DNA of 8,184 bases from an uncultured Oscillospiraceae bacterium (GTDB taxonomy: Bacteria; Bacillota; Clostridia; Oscillospirales; Oscillospiraceae), in contig CAJUQS010000074.1 in the NCBI GenBank assembly GCA_910588365.1, positions 1-8,184 on the forward strand, written 5' to 3'. The position numbers and the translations under genes are program-made. Of the stretch, positions 1 to 5,705 are shown in pieces. Below the pieces are notes generated by a model that was not told where the DNA came from, did not search any database, and worked only from the letters and a program-made list of their open reading frames with translations. Position 1 is the stretch's first letter. Each line of letters starts with the position of its first letter.

Positions 1-865
1 ATAGACCTTCTTCAAATCCGCCATCAGCGGCTTGATGTCTTTATAGCTGACAAAGCGGGTGGAGGAGCGGATCTGATGGACGATGCACCGCTGCACCTGG
101 CTGCGGGGATAGACTGCCCCAATGGCTTCCACGAAGCCCATCAAACCGTCCACGCAGAACAGATACACATCCACCCCCCCTGCTTTTGAGATCGTTCAGC
201 ACATTCAGCCAGAATTTGCTGCTCTCGTGCTCCCTGATCCAGACGCCCAGGATGTCCTTTGTGCCATCCATGGTGACGCCCAAAACCACATAGGCCGCCT
301 TGGTTTGGTACTGATGGTTTTCCTTCACCTTGTAGTGGATGGCGTCCAGAAATACGAAGGGATACACCGCTTCCAGCGACCGGTTCTGCCACGCCGTCAC
401 CTCCGGCATGATCTTCTCGCTGATCTTGCTCACCAGCTCCGGCGAGATGTCCACATCGTACAGGTTCTTGATCTGCTCCGAGATGTCACGCTGGCTCATC
501 CCGCAGGCATACAGCCCCAGAATCTTCTCCTCCATTCCGTCTGCGTTCCGGCTGTACTTGCCGATGATCTGCGGCTCGTATTCTCCGTTCCGATCCCGGG
601 GTATCTTCACATCCACCGCTCCAAGCTGGGTTTTCACAGCCTTCTTCGAATATCCGTTTCGGTAATTTCGGGGCTTATTTTCGACACCAGAATCCGACAC
701 CCGCTGACTTTTTTCGTACCCCAGTTCTGTGTCCAGCTCGCTTTCCATCACCTGCTGCAAAACGTCTCGGAACATTTCCTTCATGGCGTCCATGATTTCT
801 GTGGTGCTGCTGAATTTCTGGCTGTCCACGTAGGCCTTCAGCATTTCCTTCGGCGTCTTCTCCAT
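1..865 (-). pseudogene. IS256-family (mutator-type) transposase, frameshifted and cut by the window edge
   Basis: This is a DDE transposase of the IS256/MULE type, which moves the element by cut-and-paste or copy-out. The first 231 residues look intact. They include the N-terminal DNA-binding part, LGYEKSQR at about 48-55, and the first catalytic aspartate in FLDAIHYKV (D174). The frame then breaks in a run of seven G (174-180 on the + strand). Removing one G restores the family reading RGVDVYLFCVDGLMGF, which holds the second catalytic Asp, and then RCIVHQIRSSTRF with the family C..H signature, up to base 1. The C-terminal part with the catalytic Glu is outside the window. The start at 865 is preferred to a TTG at 883, because the GAAAGGA ribosome site lies between them, 9 nt before the ATG. 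The G7 run could also allow slippage or be a sequencing error. Confidence 0.85.
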
Positions 866-935
866 AATATTACATCCTTTCAATCAAGTTTCTTTCCTGC
901 TCCGATTCTTGACTGAAAGGCTGTCTTTTATTCTC

Positions 936-960
936 TTTTACACAATTTTTTCGGGGCTCT
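936..960 (-). repeat. Candidate right terminal inverted repeat of the IS256-family element
   Basis: Read on the leftward strand this segment contains AATTGTGTAAAAG preceded by GCCCCGAAAA. The AATTGTGTAAAA core is shared with the ends of IS256-type elements. It lies between the transposase start and the point where integrase coding sequence is lost, where a terminal repeat is expected. The partner repeat is outside the window, so the exact length is a guess. Confidence 0.55.
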
Positions 961-962
961 CT

Positions 963-1532
963 ATTGAAGCTCTTTTTCTGCTTCTGATCTTTCCGCTTGT
1001 CTGCGTACTCCAAAACGGTGTCCAGTTCAGGGGACTGCTTGCGGGTATCTTTTGTGGCATAGACCTCTTTCAAGATTTCGTATGCCCCGCTCGTCAACGG
1101 AATGACGCGGTAGCTCGACATTGACTTTGGAGGCCCAGCAACCCAAAACTGCTGCCGCTTATAGCGGAACTCCATGGTTTTCCGAATGGTCAGTGTGCGC
1201 CTCTCCCAGTCAACATCTTCCCATGTCAAAGCGATCATCTCGCCCGTCCGCAGCCCCGTTTCCAGCTCGGCATAGTTTCTCCGAGTCCTTGATAAGCTCT
1301 GTATGCCGGAACTTAAACCACTCGTCAAAGGTTGTATCCTCAGCGTCTATGCCGTCCCCAAACTCGTCCTGATGACGCATTTCATACAGCCATCTGTCGG
1401 CTTCAACCATGGTATCAAACCGCCGTTGATGCCGTTTGCCAGCCTTGTCAACAAAGCCGGCCATAAATTTTCCATCATCCTTCCTCCGCGGAATAGCTTT
1501 GGGAAGTTTTTGCCCTTGATATATTTACCCAT
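963..1532 (-). pseudogene. Tn916-type tyrosine integrase, degraded and interrupted by the IS
   Basis: This is the remnant of a phage/Tn916-type integrase, the recombinase that inserts and excises integrative conjugative elements. The start at 1532 has GGAG 6 nt upstream and begins MGKYIKGKNFPK. The frame then shifts by one base near 1498-1500, where one more A in the A-run would restore KAIPRRKDDGKFMAGF. The arm-binding domain follows, with RHQRRFDTMVEADRWLYE and DDEWF-like sequence to about 1310. At about 1275-1310 the sequence jumps, in another frame, to the catalytic domain, so the core-binding domain of roughly 100 residues is gone. Box I with its catalytic Arg is visible as LETGLRTGEMIALTW, and the catalytic-Lys hairpin as GPPKSMSSYRVIPL. 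Coding stops after about KKSFN, where the IS256 element sits, so the HxxR and Tyr boxes are missing. It cannot be functional. Confidence 0.85.
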
Positions 1533-1619
1533 TGGGAACTCCGTTCTATGTTGGAAGGAGCCCCTGCAACACACCCATTGTATCACAGAGGCCCCAGTCA
1601 GGCAAGAATGAAGTTATGT

Positions 1620-1865
1620 TCAGATCACAAAACTTGTACGAATGAACTCCTCAAACTCCCTACGTTTGACAAGTTTCTTGTTTGGCACTACATAGAGAAC
1701 AAATGGACCGTTGGGCTCACGGAGCATCGTCTCAATTTTATTGATGCCGATGTTGCTGCATGCAGCGGCTTCAGCCTGCACCTTGTACTCCTTCTCATAT
1801 TTCCTCTTTCCCCTTATTTTACTCCTTTTCCGTGAGCTGGAAGTGTCTGCTTTTTTGTACCACAT
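1620..1865 (-). CDS. Excisionase-like protein (Tn916 Xis type), N-terminus uncertain
   Basis: The C-terminal two thirds resemble small Tn916-type excisionases, winged-helix proteins that bind the element ends and steer the integrase to excision. The visible core is SNIGINKIETMLREPNG, followed by FVLYVVPNKKLVKRREFEEF, with the wing and a Lys/Arg-rich second helix. Its place 87 nt upstream of the integrase start, in the same direction, is the normal xis-int order. The start is doubtful. The first 25 or so residues are basic and unlike the family, and the ATG at 1865 has no good ribosome site. A well-placed AGAGG precedes an ATG at 1798, but that ATG is one frame off, so the N-terminus may have been frameshifted. 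With a dead integrase beside it, this gene has no obvious job left. Confidence 0.5.
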   Translation of the reverse strand: MWYKKADTSSSRKRSKIRGKRKYEKEYKVQAEAAACSNIGINKIETMLREPNGPFVLYVVPNKKLVKRREFEEFIRTSFVI

Positions 1866-1904
1866 CACATCGGGATTTTTCTTGTGTTGTTTACATTTTG
1901 TCCC

Positions 1905-1933
1905 TTCAAAAAATTTTGCCCTGATGGTATAAT
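1905..1933 (+). promoter_or_regulatory. Candidate vegetative promoter upstream of the MerR gene
   Basis: A perfect TATAAT lies at 1928-1933, with a weak -35-like TTCAAA at 1905-1910, spacing 17 bp, in an AT-rich stretch. Transcription would begin near 1940 and read into the regulator and reductase genes. It overlaps the leading edge of the MerR-type promoter candidate at 1940-1970, so only one of the two may be used. Confidence 0.4.
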
Positions 1934-1939
1934 TTTATC

Positions 1940-1970
1940 TTGCTTTAAAGCGCACTTCATAGTTTATCCT
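1940..1970 (+). promoter_or_regulatory. Candidate MerR-type promoter with 19-bp spacer
   Basis: TTGCTT (1940-1945) and TATCCT (1965-1970) are separated by 19 bp, the over-long spacing that MerR-family activators correct by twisting the DNA. The spacer region TTAAAGCGCACTTCAT is an imperfect dyad (10 of 16 positions match its own reverse complement) centred between the two boxes, where MerR dimers bind. A start site near 1977 would lie just before the ribosome site of the regulator, and would exclude the ATG at 1973 as the translation start. This is pattern matching only. Confidence 0.45.
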
Positions 1971-1993
1971 AAATGATGAAAGGCGGATTTGAG

Positions 1994-2416
1994 ATGTACT
2001 CAGCAAAAGAGGCGGCAAAAATAACAGGACTTACCACAGCAACCCTGCGTTACTATGAAAAGGAACAGCTGCTTCCGGCGATTGAAAGAACGGAGCAGAG
2101 ATATAGGCAATACTCTGATACGGATATTGAGTGGATAAAGATGATACAGTGCTTGCGCATGGCTAATGTGCCTATCCGGTCTATTCGTGAGTACATCCTA
2201 TTGCTGACGCAGGGTGGAAAGACCATTTCACAACGCCGCTTCATGGTGCAAAAATACATTGACAATCTCCATAGCCAAATGGCAAATTTGCAAAGTGCCT
2301 TGGTGCTGACAGAAAAGAAACTGGCATTTTATGATGAACTGTTACAAACGCCGACAGCCCAGGATTTGACATATCTTGAAGAATGGGATTTATTCAAAAG
2401 CAAGGGAGAAAGTTAA
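1994..2416 (+). CDS. MerR-family transcriptional regulator (AdhR/NmlR-like)
   Basis: This is a 140-residue cytoplasmic DNA-binding regulator. The N-terminal winged helix-turn-helix is typical of MerR proteins: YSAKEAAKITGLTTATLRYY at 2-21, then the wing with RQYSDTDIEWI. A long coiled-coil dimerisation helix follows (about 80-125). There is no C-terminal cysteine cluster, so it is not a classical metal sensor. The only cysteine is Cys53 in IQCLRMANVPI, close to the conserved cysteine of AdhR/NmlR-type regulators that respond to aldehydes and other electrophiles; that role here is inference. The start at 1994 has AAAGGCGG 7 nt upstream, and two ATGs at 1973 and 1976 lack this. It ends 2 nt before the reductase gene, so the two are almost certainly co-transcribed, and it may autoregulate through the 19-bp-spacer promoter just upstream. 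Confidence 0.9.
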   Translation: MYSAKEAAKITGLTTATLRYYEKEQLLPAIERTEQRYRQYSDTDIEWIKMIQCLRMANVPIRSIREYILLLTQGGKTISQRRFMVQKYIDNLHSQMANLQSALVLTEKKLAFYDELLQTPTAQDLTYLEEWDLFKSKGES

Positions 2417-2418
2417 TA

Positions 2419-3318
2419 ATGGATACAGTCCTAATTACTGGAACTACCAGCGGAATTGGAAAAGCATTTGCCGAAAAATTTGCAAGCAGGGGGAATAACA
2501 TAGTCCTTGTATCAAGGAATAGGGATAAGCTCCAGCATCAGCAAATAGACCTGCAATCACGGTATCAAGTTTCAGTCAAATGCATTCCCTGCGATTTGAC
2601 AGAAGTCAATGCGGCAGATACGATTATGGAAAAAATCCACAGTTGGGGCTTGCCTGTTGATGTTCTTATCAACAACGCTGGCTTCAATGAAGCGGGAGGC
2701 TTTACAAATACTGATCTCACAAAAGAACTTGATATGATACAAATCCATATCAAGGCATTGACTGCTTTGACGAAAATTTTTTTGCCAGGGATGATAGAGC
2801 GCAGGCGTGGACGTATTCTGAATGTCGGGTCTACCGGCTCATATATGCCATGCCCGAATGATGCGGTATATGCTGCCACAAAAGCCTATGTCCTATCTTT
2901 TTCTAACGGACTATATCAAGAATTGAAAGGAACCGGGGTTACAGTAACCTGCTTATGCCCAGGAGCAACACAGACCTTATTTGCAGAAAAAGCCAATATC
3001 AATAACACTCTGCTTTTCAAACTGTTTGTGATGCAGCCAGAGGTTGTTGCCGCTATTGGCTACAACAATTTACAAAGGGGAAAGCGCGTGGTCACTGCTG
3101 GCCTTTATAATAAATTGCTCGTTCTTTCTGCTAAGCTGCTTCCCGTATCAATTATCAATCCAATAGCTCAATGGATGGTAAAAAGTAGTATATATAGTGG
3201 TCCGTCCGGCCAGAAATCAAATCATATCCCGGGCGACAGCCCGCCTGCGTCCGCCGCCTTGCCCTGCGAAAATTCTGCTCCGGCCTCTGGTTCGCTTCCT
3301 GACCGGATACACCGCTAG
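2419..3318 (+). CDS. Short-chain dehydrogenase/reductase with a foreign C-terminal tail
   Basis: This is a classical SDR oxidoreductase, probably cytoplasmic and NADP(H)-dependent (Arg33 after the second beta strand). It has the Rossmann motif TGTTSGIG at 7-14, Asp58-Leu59 for the adenine ring, NNAG at 84-87, catalytic Ser137, and YAATK with Tyr150 and Lys154. The fourth member of the usual tetrad, Asn in the helix before PGM, is replaced by His109 (IQIHIKALTALT), a possible one-base AAT to CAT change. Substrate is unknown. The start at 2419 follows GGGAG by about 10 nt and lies 2 nt after the MerR stop. Family-like sequence ends near residue 255 (AQWMVK). The last 41 or so residues (from about 3196) are Pro/Ser/Ala-rich and GC-rich, and look like read-through into sequence across a recombination junction. 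The protein may still fold. Confidence 0.88.
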   Translation: MDTVLITGTTSGIGKAFAEKFASRGNNIVLVSRNRDKLQHQQIDLQSRYQVSVKCIPCDLTEVNAADTIMEKIHSWGLPVDVLINNAGFNEAGGFTNTDLTKELDMIQIHIKALTALTKIFLPGMIERRRGRILNVGSTGSYMPCPNDAVYAATKAYVLSFSNGLYQELKGTGVTVTCLCPGATQTLFAEKANINNTLLFKLFVMQPEVVAAIGYNNLQRGKRVVTAGLYNKLLVLSAKLLPVSIINPIAQWMVKSSIYSGPSGQKSNHIPGDSPPASAALPCENSAPASGSLPDRIHR

Positions 3319-3414
3319 GACCATGATACAAAAAATGAGAGGCGCAGATATGCGAGTGATTTGAGCGATAGCCAATGTGCCGCCGCTATTTCCCCGGGCA
3401 GGCAATCGGAGTAA

Positions 3415-3540
3415 ATGGAGAAACGTGAACTGGCAGACGCAGGGCGAAGCGCAGGCCCCAGCTGCGCAATTATCGACTCGCAAAGCGTAAAACTACTTCA
3501 GCCGCCGAAGAACGTGGAATTGATGGCGGAAAAAACAAGA
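3415..3540 (+). pseudogene. Relic of an IS5-family (IS427-like) transposase
   Basis: About 40 codons of a DDE transposase survive. The segment AGRSAGPSCAIIDSQSVK contains the hallmark IIDSQSVK with the first catalytic Asp of IS5/IS427-type transposases. Adding one A to the A-run at 3489-3492 restores the frame and the expected continuation TTSAAEERGIDGGKNKK. The next expected motif (GRKRHI) is absent, and the sequence passes into a hairpin. The N-terminal part upstream of 3415 is not recognisable and an in-frame stop precedes it. It is a frameshifted internal fragment with no function. Confidence 0.7.
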
Positions 3541-3564
3541 AGTGCGGGCCGGGTACGGCCCGCA
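3530..3564 (-). terminator. Candidate Rho-independent terminator for the leftward CDF operon
   Basis: A perfect 9-bp stem, TGCGGGCCG and CGGCCCGCA, encloses a 4-nt loop at 3543-3564. Read leftward it is followed by CTTCTTG and then six T (3535-3530). It lies about 106 nt past the transporter stop codon. The gap of 7 nt between stem and T-run is longer than ideal, so strength is uncertain. Confidence 0.45.
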
Positions 3565-3669
3565 AATTACTTTCTTGACGAACACGACGCCGAAAAAGTG
3601 ATGAAATTTTACTCGCGCTTTCGGCGGGAACGCCCGTAGAGCCGGCGGCCTCAGGGCCGTGGCGGGCTT

Positions 3670-4836
3670 TCAGACATAGCTTTTCTCCACCTCCACCACG
3701 GCGGAGTAATTCCCGTCCAGGGCCCGGACGCCGTCCTCGATCCTCCGCCGGATCTCCTGGTCGGGCAGGGCGCACTGGTAGGGGACCTCGGCGTCAAAAA
3801 TCACCTTGGTGTGGGTGGGGCCGGGGACCATACGGAAGTCGTGGATGGAGATGCCGGGATCGATGAGCCGGACAATGGCCGCCACCCGGTCCCGGGTTTC
3901 CGCCGTCAGGCCGTCGTCATTGACCACCGGGTCCATATGGATGGTGGCCAGACAGCCCAGCTCGCAGCTGAGCCGCCGCTCCACCTGATCCACCACGTCG
4001 TGGAGCTCCAGAATGTCCCCGCTGGCGGGGACCTCGGCGTGGAGGGTGAGCATCCGGCGGCCGGGGCCGTAGTCGTGGACAATCAGATCGTGGACGCCGG
4101 TGATCTCACGGGGGGCCAGCACCAGCTCCCGCACCCGCTCCACGAACTCCGGGGCGGGGGGCTGGCCCAGCAGGGGGTCGATGGTCTCCCGGGCGGCGTT
4201 GACGCCGGACCACAGGATGAACAGCGCCACCACGCCGCCGCACCACCCGTCGGCGGGAACGCCCCAGAACCGGCCCGCCAGACTCCCCAGCAGCACCGCC
4301 GCCGTGGCCAGGCAGTCGCTGAGGCTGTCGGCCGCCGTGGCCGCCATGGCGGCCGAATGGATGCGCCTGCCTATGGAGCGGTTGTAGAGTGCCATATACA
4401 GCTTCACGGCGATGGAAACTGCCAGCATACCCGCCGCCAGAGGCGAGAAGTCCACCGGCTGTGGGCGGAGAATCTGCTCAATGGAGCTCTTGCCCAGCTC
4501 CACGCCCATAAGCACGATCACCATGGACACCACCAGGCCCGAGACGTACTCCAGCCGTCCGTGTCCGAAGGGGTGTCCCCGGTCGGGCGCCTGGGCGGAG
4601 AGCTTGAAGCCCAGCAGGGTCACCACCGAGGAGCCCGCGTCGGAGAGGTTGTTGGCCGCGTCGGCGGTGATGGCGATGGACCCGGTGGCCAGGCCCGCCA
4701 GCAGCTTCCCGCCGAACAGCAGCACGTTCAAAGCGATCCCCACACAGCCGCACAGCACGCCGTAAGCCCGCCGCACGGCGGGATCGTCCGCGTTGTCACA
4801 GTCCTTAATGAAGCGACGGGATAAAAATTGGATCAT
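3670..4836 (-). CDS. Cation diffusion facilitator (CDF) divalent metal exporter
   Basis: This is a 388-residue inner-membrane metal/proton antiporter that exports divalent cations. Six transmembrane helices are expected in residues about 25-215. The metal site is Asn62/Asp66 in helix 2 (ADAANNLSDAGSS) and Asp170/Asp174 in helix 5 (ATAADSLSDCLAT). There is no histidine in these positions, unlike zinc-type CDFs, which points to Mn2+ or Fe2+ rather than Zn2+ (inference). DRGHPFGHGRLEYVSG at 85-100 is the usual loop before helix 3. The protein is longer than the usual 290-300 residues, because the cytoplasmic dimerisation domain appears twice: GVHDLIVHDYGPG..LHAEVP at 247-270 and SIHDFRMVPGP..FDAEVP at 330-352. 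The start at 4836 has GAGGTG 6 nt upstream. It lies 30 nt after the zinc-ribbon gene, in the same direction. Confidence 0.93.
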   Translation of the reverse strand: MIQFLSRRFIKDCDNADDPAVRRAYGVLCGCVGIALNVLLFGGKLLAGLATGSIAITADAANNLSDAGSSVVTLLGFKLSAQAPDRGHPFGHGRLEYVSGLVVSMVIVLMGVELGKSSIEQILRPQPVDFSPLAAGMLAVSIAVKLYMALYNRSIGRRIHSAAMAATAADSLSDCLATAAVLLGSLAGRFWGVPADGWCGGVVALFILWSGVNAARETIDPLLGQPPAPEFVERVRELVLAPREITGVHDLIVHDYGPGRRMLTLHAEVPASGDILELHDVVDQVERRLSCELGCLATIHMDPVVNDDGLTAETRDRVAAIVRLIDPGISIHDFRMVPGPTHTKVIFDAEVPYQCALPDQEIRRRIEDGVRALDGNYSAVVEVEKSYV

Positions 4837-4866
4837 GGTTCACCTCATGTATGACAGGGCGGCATA

Positions 4867-5466
4867 TCATCCCCGCCCTTTGATGGTAAGCGTATACTGG
4901 CAGCACAGCCGGTCCAGGTCCTCGTCCGTGGCCGCCGGGATCCGCAGCCGGGCGCCGCACTGCCGGCAGACGAGATCCACCGCCCCGCCCCGGACCTCCA
5001 GGGCGCAGCCCCGGGCGCCGCAGGAGCAGGAGACCCCGTCCCGGGCGGCGATTTCCTTCAGCTCGGAGAGGACCTCATACATGATCACATCGTCCACAAA
5101 GGCCTCTCCGCCGCCCTCCTTCCCCTTTTCCACCGCGATCTCCAGCTCCCGCAGGGCCGCCGCCACCCGGGCGGGCTCCCCGATGTAGCAGCACAGCTGC
5201 CCCGTCTCCGGGCAGGCCAGGGCCGCCCCCTCCCCGCGGAGTATCTGCCGGGCAGGGACCTCGGCCCGGTGCTCCCCGCCGCACACGCCGCAGGGCACGG
5301 TGATCCGGTAGTCCCGCTCTGCGGGCTGGGCCGTCAGCTCGCTGCGGCCGCAGTCGCACACCAGCCCGGACGCCGCCGCGCACAGGGCGAACTGCGTCCG
5401 TTCCCCGTACACCGCCCGGCCGCAGTCCGGGCAGATATAGCCAAAGGCCCTCATTTGTTCAGACAT
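4867..5466 (-). CDS. Cysteine-rich zinc-ribbon protein of unknown function
   Basis: This is a 199-residue soluble protein with 17 cysteines and no signal peptide or membrane segment. CxxC-like pairs occur throughout: CPDC at 12-15, CDC at 37-39, CGVC at 59-62, CPETGQLCC at 85-93, CSC at 147-149 with C154, CRQC at 167-170 and CC at 188-189. The pairs suggest two lobes of rubredoxin-like or zinc-ribbon folds either side of an acidic helical middle (about 97-145, with YEVLSELKEIAARDG). I recognise it only as a conserved hypothetical of Clostridia. The start at 5466 follows AAAGGAG by 9 nt; an upstream in-frame extension to 5574 lacks this and would cross the promoter. It is the first gene of the leftward pair with the CDF exporter, so a metal-handling or metal-sensing role is possible but unproven. 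Confidence 0.8.
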   Translation of the reverse strand: MSEQMRAFGYICPDCGRAVYGERTQFALCAAASGLVCDCGRSELTAQPAERDYRITVPCGVCGGEHRAEVPARQILRGEGAALACPETGQLCCYIGEPARVAAALRELEIAVEKGKEGGGEAFVDDVIMYEVLSELKEIAARDGVSCSCGARGCALEVRGGAVDLVCRQCGARLRIPAATDEDLDRLCCQYTLTIKGRG

Positions 5467-5502
5467 CGGAATGCGCTCCTTTCCCATCATGCACAGCTTT
5501 TT

Positions 5503-5531
5503 ATTATACGCCCATTCTACGGGATTTTCCA
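5503..5531 (-). promoter_or_regulatory. Candidate promoter of the zinc-ribbon/CDF operon
   Basis: On the leftward strand TATAAT lies at 5508-5503, and a -35-like TGGAAA at 5531-5526, with 17-bp spacing. A start near 5496 gives a leader of about 30 nt ending in the AAAGGAG ribosome site of the zinc-ribbon gene. No operator dyad was evident. Confidence 0.5.
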
Positions 5532-5610
5532 TACCCGCGCCCGGATTTCCGCAAAAAAGAATGGCGGGCCGCAAATTTAAAAAAATTACGGAGGAAATGT
5601 CTGTAACATC

Positions 5611-5639
5611 TTGTAATTTTTTCGGACAGATGCTATATT
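5611..5639 (+). promoter_or_regulatory. Candidate promoter of the 5'-nucleotidase gene
   Basis: TTGTAA (5611-5616) and TATATT (5634-5639) are exactly 17 bp apart, with TGC directly before the -10 box (extended -10-like). The leader is about 60 nt and ends with GAAAGGG about 9 nt before the start codon. The -35 box is part of a direct repeat TGTAA at 5602-5606 and 5612-5616, which could be a regulator site. Confidence 0.6.
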
Positions 5640-5705
5640 AGGGTCAGCATATTCTCCAGAGTCTGTACATAGGATTACTACTGATTTGAGAAAGGGAAAA
5701 AGGGT

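Larger units (their letters stand above)
1..962 (-). mobile_element. IS256-family insertion sequence, right part only
   Basis: An IS256-family element runs off the left edge of the window. Its transposase reads leftward from 865. About 75 nt upstream of that start the leftward strand carries AATTGTGTAAAA, a block typical of IS256-family terminal inverted repeats. Integrase codons are readable up to about 962 and stop there, so the outer end of the element is placed at about 959-962. The exact end and the target duplication cannot be fixed, because the other end is outside the window. The element interrupts the integrase pseudogene to its right, so it arrived after that gene. The transposase carries a one-base frameshift, so this copy is probably inactive unless helped by another copy. 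Confidence 0.8.
963..3195. mobile_element. Decayed integrative element remnant: int, xis, MerR/SDR cargo
   Basis: A leftward integrase and excisionase pair marks one end of a Tn916-like integrative element. In such elements the attachment site lies beyond the integrase C-terminus, here to the left, so the cargo would lie to the right, which is where the lower-GC MerR and reductase genes are. At about 3195 the composition switches to GC-rich sequence and the reductase continues into a non-native tail. No conjugation or replication genes are present, so most of the element is gone. The extent is inferred from gene content and composition. No att core repeat could be identified in the window. 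Confidence 0.45.
3319..3669. other. Gene-poor junction between the element remnant and resident genes
   Basis: No intact gene is supported here. The stretch holds an IS5-type transposase relic (3415-3540), a strong hairpin (3543-3564), and a shorter CGGCC/GGCCG hairpin just after the transporter stop. Between 3566 and 3639 an open frame reads FLDEHDAEKVMKFYSRF. It could be the tail of a gene lost at the junction, but I do not recognise it. The mix of fragments fits repeated insertion and deletion at this site. Confidence 0.55.

Noticed and set aside
863..883. Upstream TTG start at 883 for the transposase
   Set aside because: It would place the ribosome site GAAAGGA inside the coding sequence. 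The ATG at 865 sits at the right distance from it.
122..916. 264-codon open frame on the plus strand
   Set aside because: It is antisense to the IS256 transposase, which has recognisable motifs on the other strand.
3217..3483. 88-codon minus-strand frame with a hydrophobic stretch (APLIFCIMVLAVYPV)
   Set aside because: It overlaps the reductase tail and the IS5 relic and has no clear ribosome site. I do not recognise a family, so it is not listed as a gene.
3811..4824. 337-codon open frame on the plus strand
   Set aside because: It is antisense to the clear CDF transporter, and rich in Gly, His, Gln and Arg with no motif; a composition artefact.
5467..5574. 36-residue N-terminal extension of the zinc-ribbon protein
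   Set aside because: It has no ribosome site and spans the likely promoter, and the residues are not family-like. The ATG at 5466 has a good AAAGGAG site.
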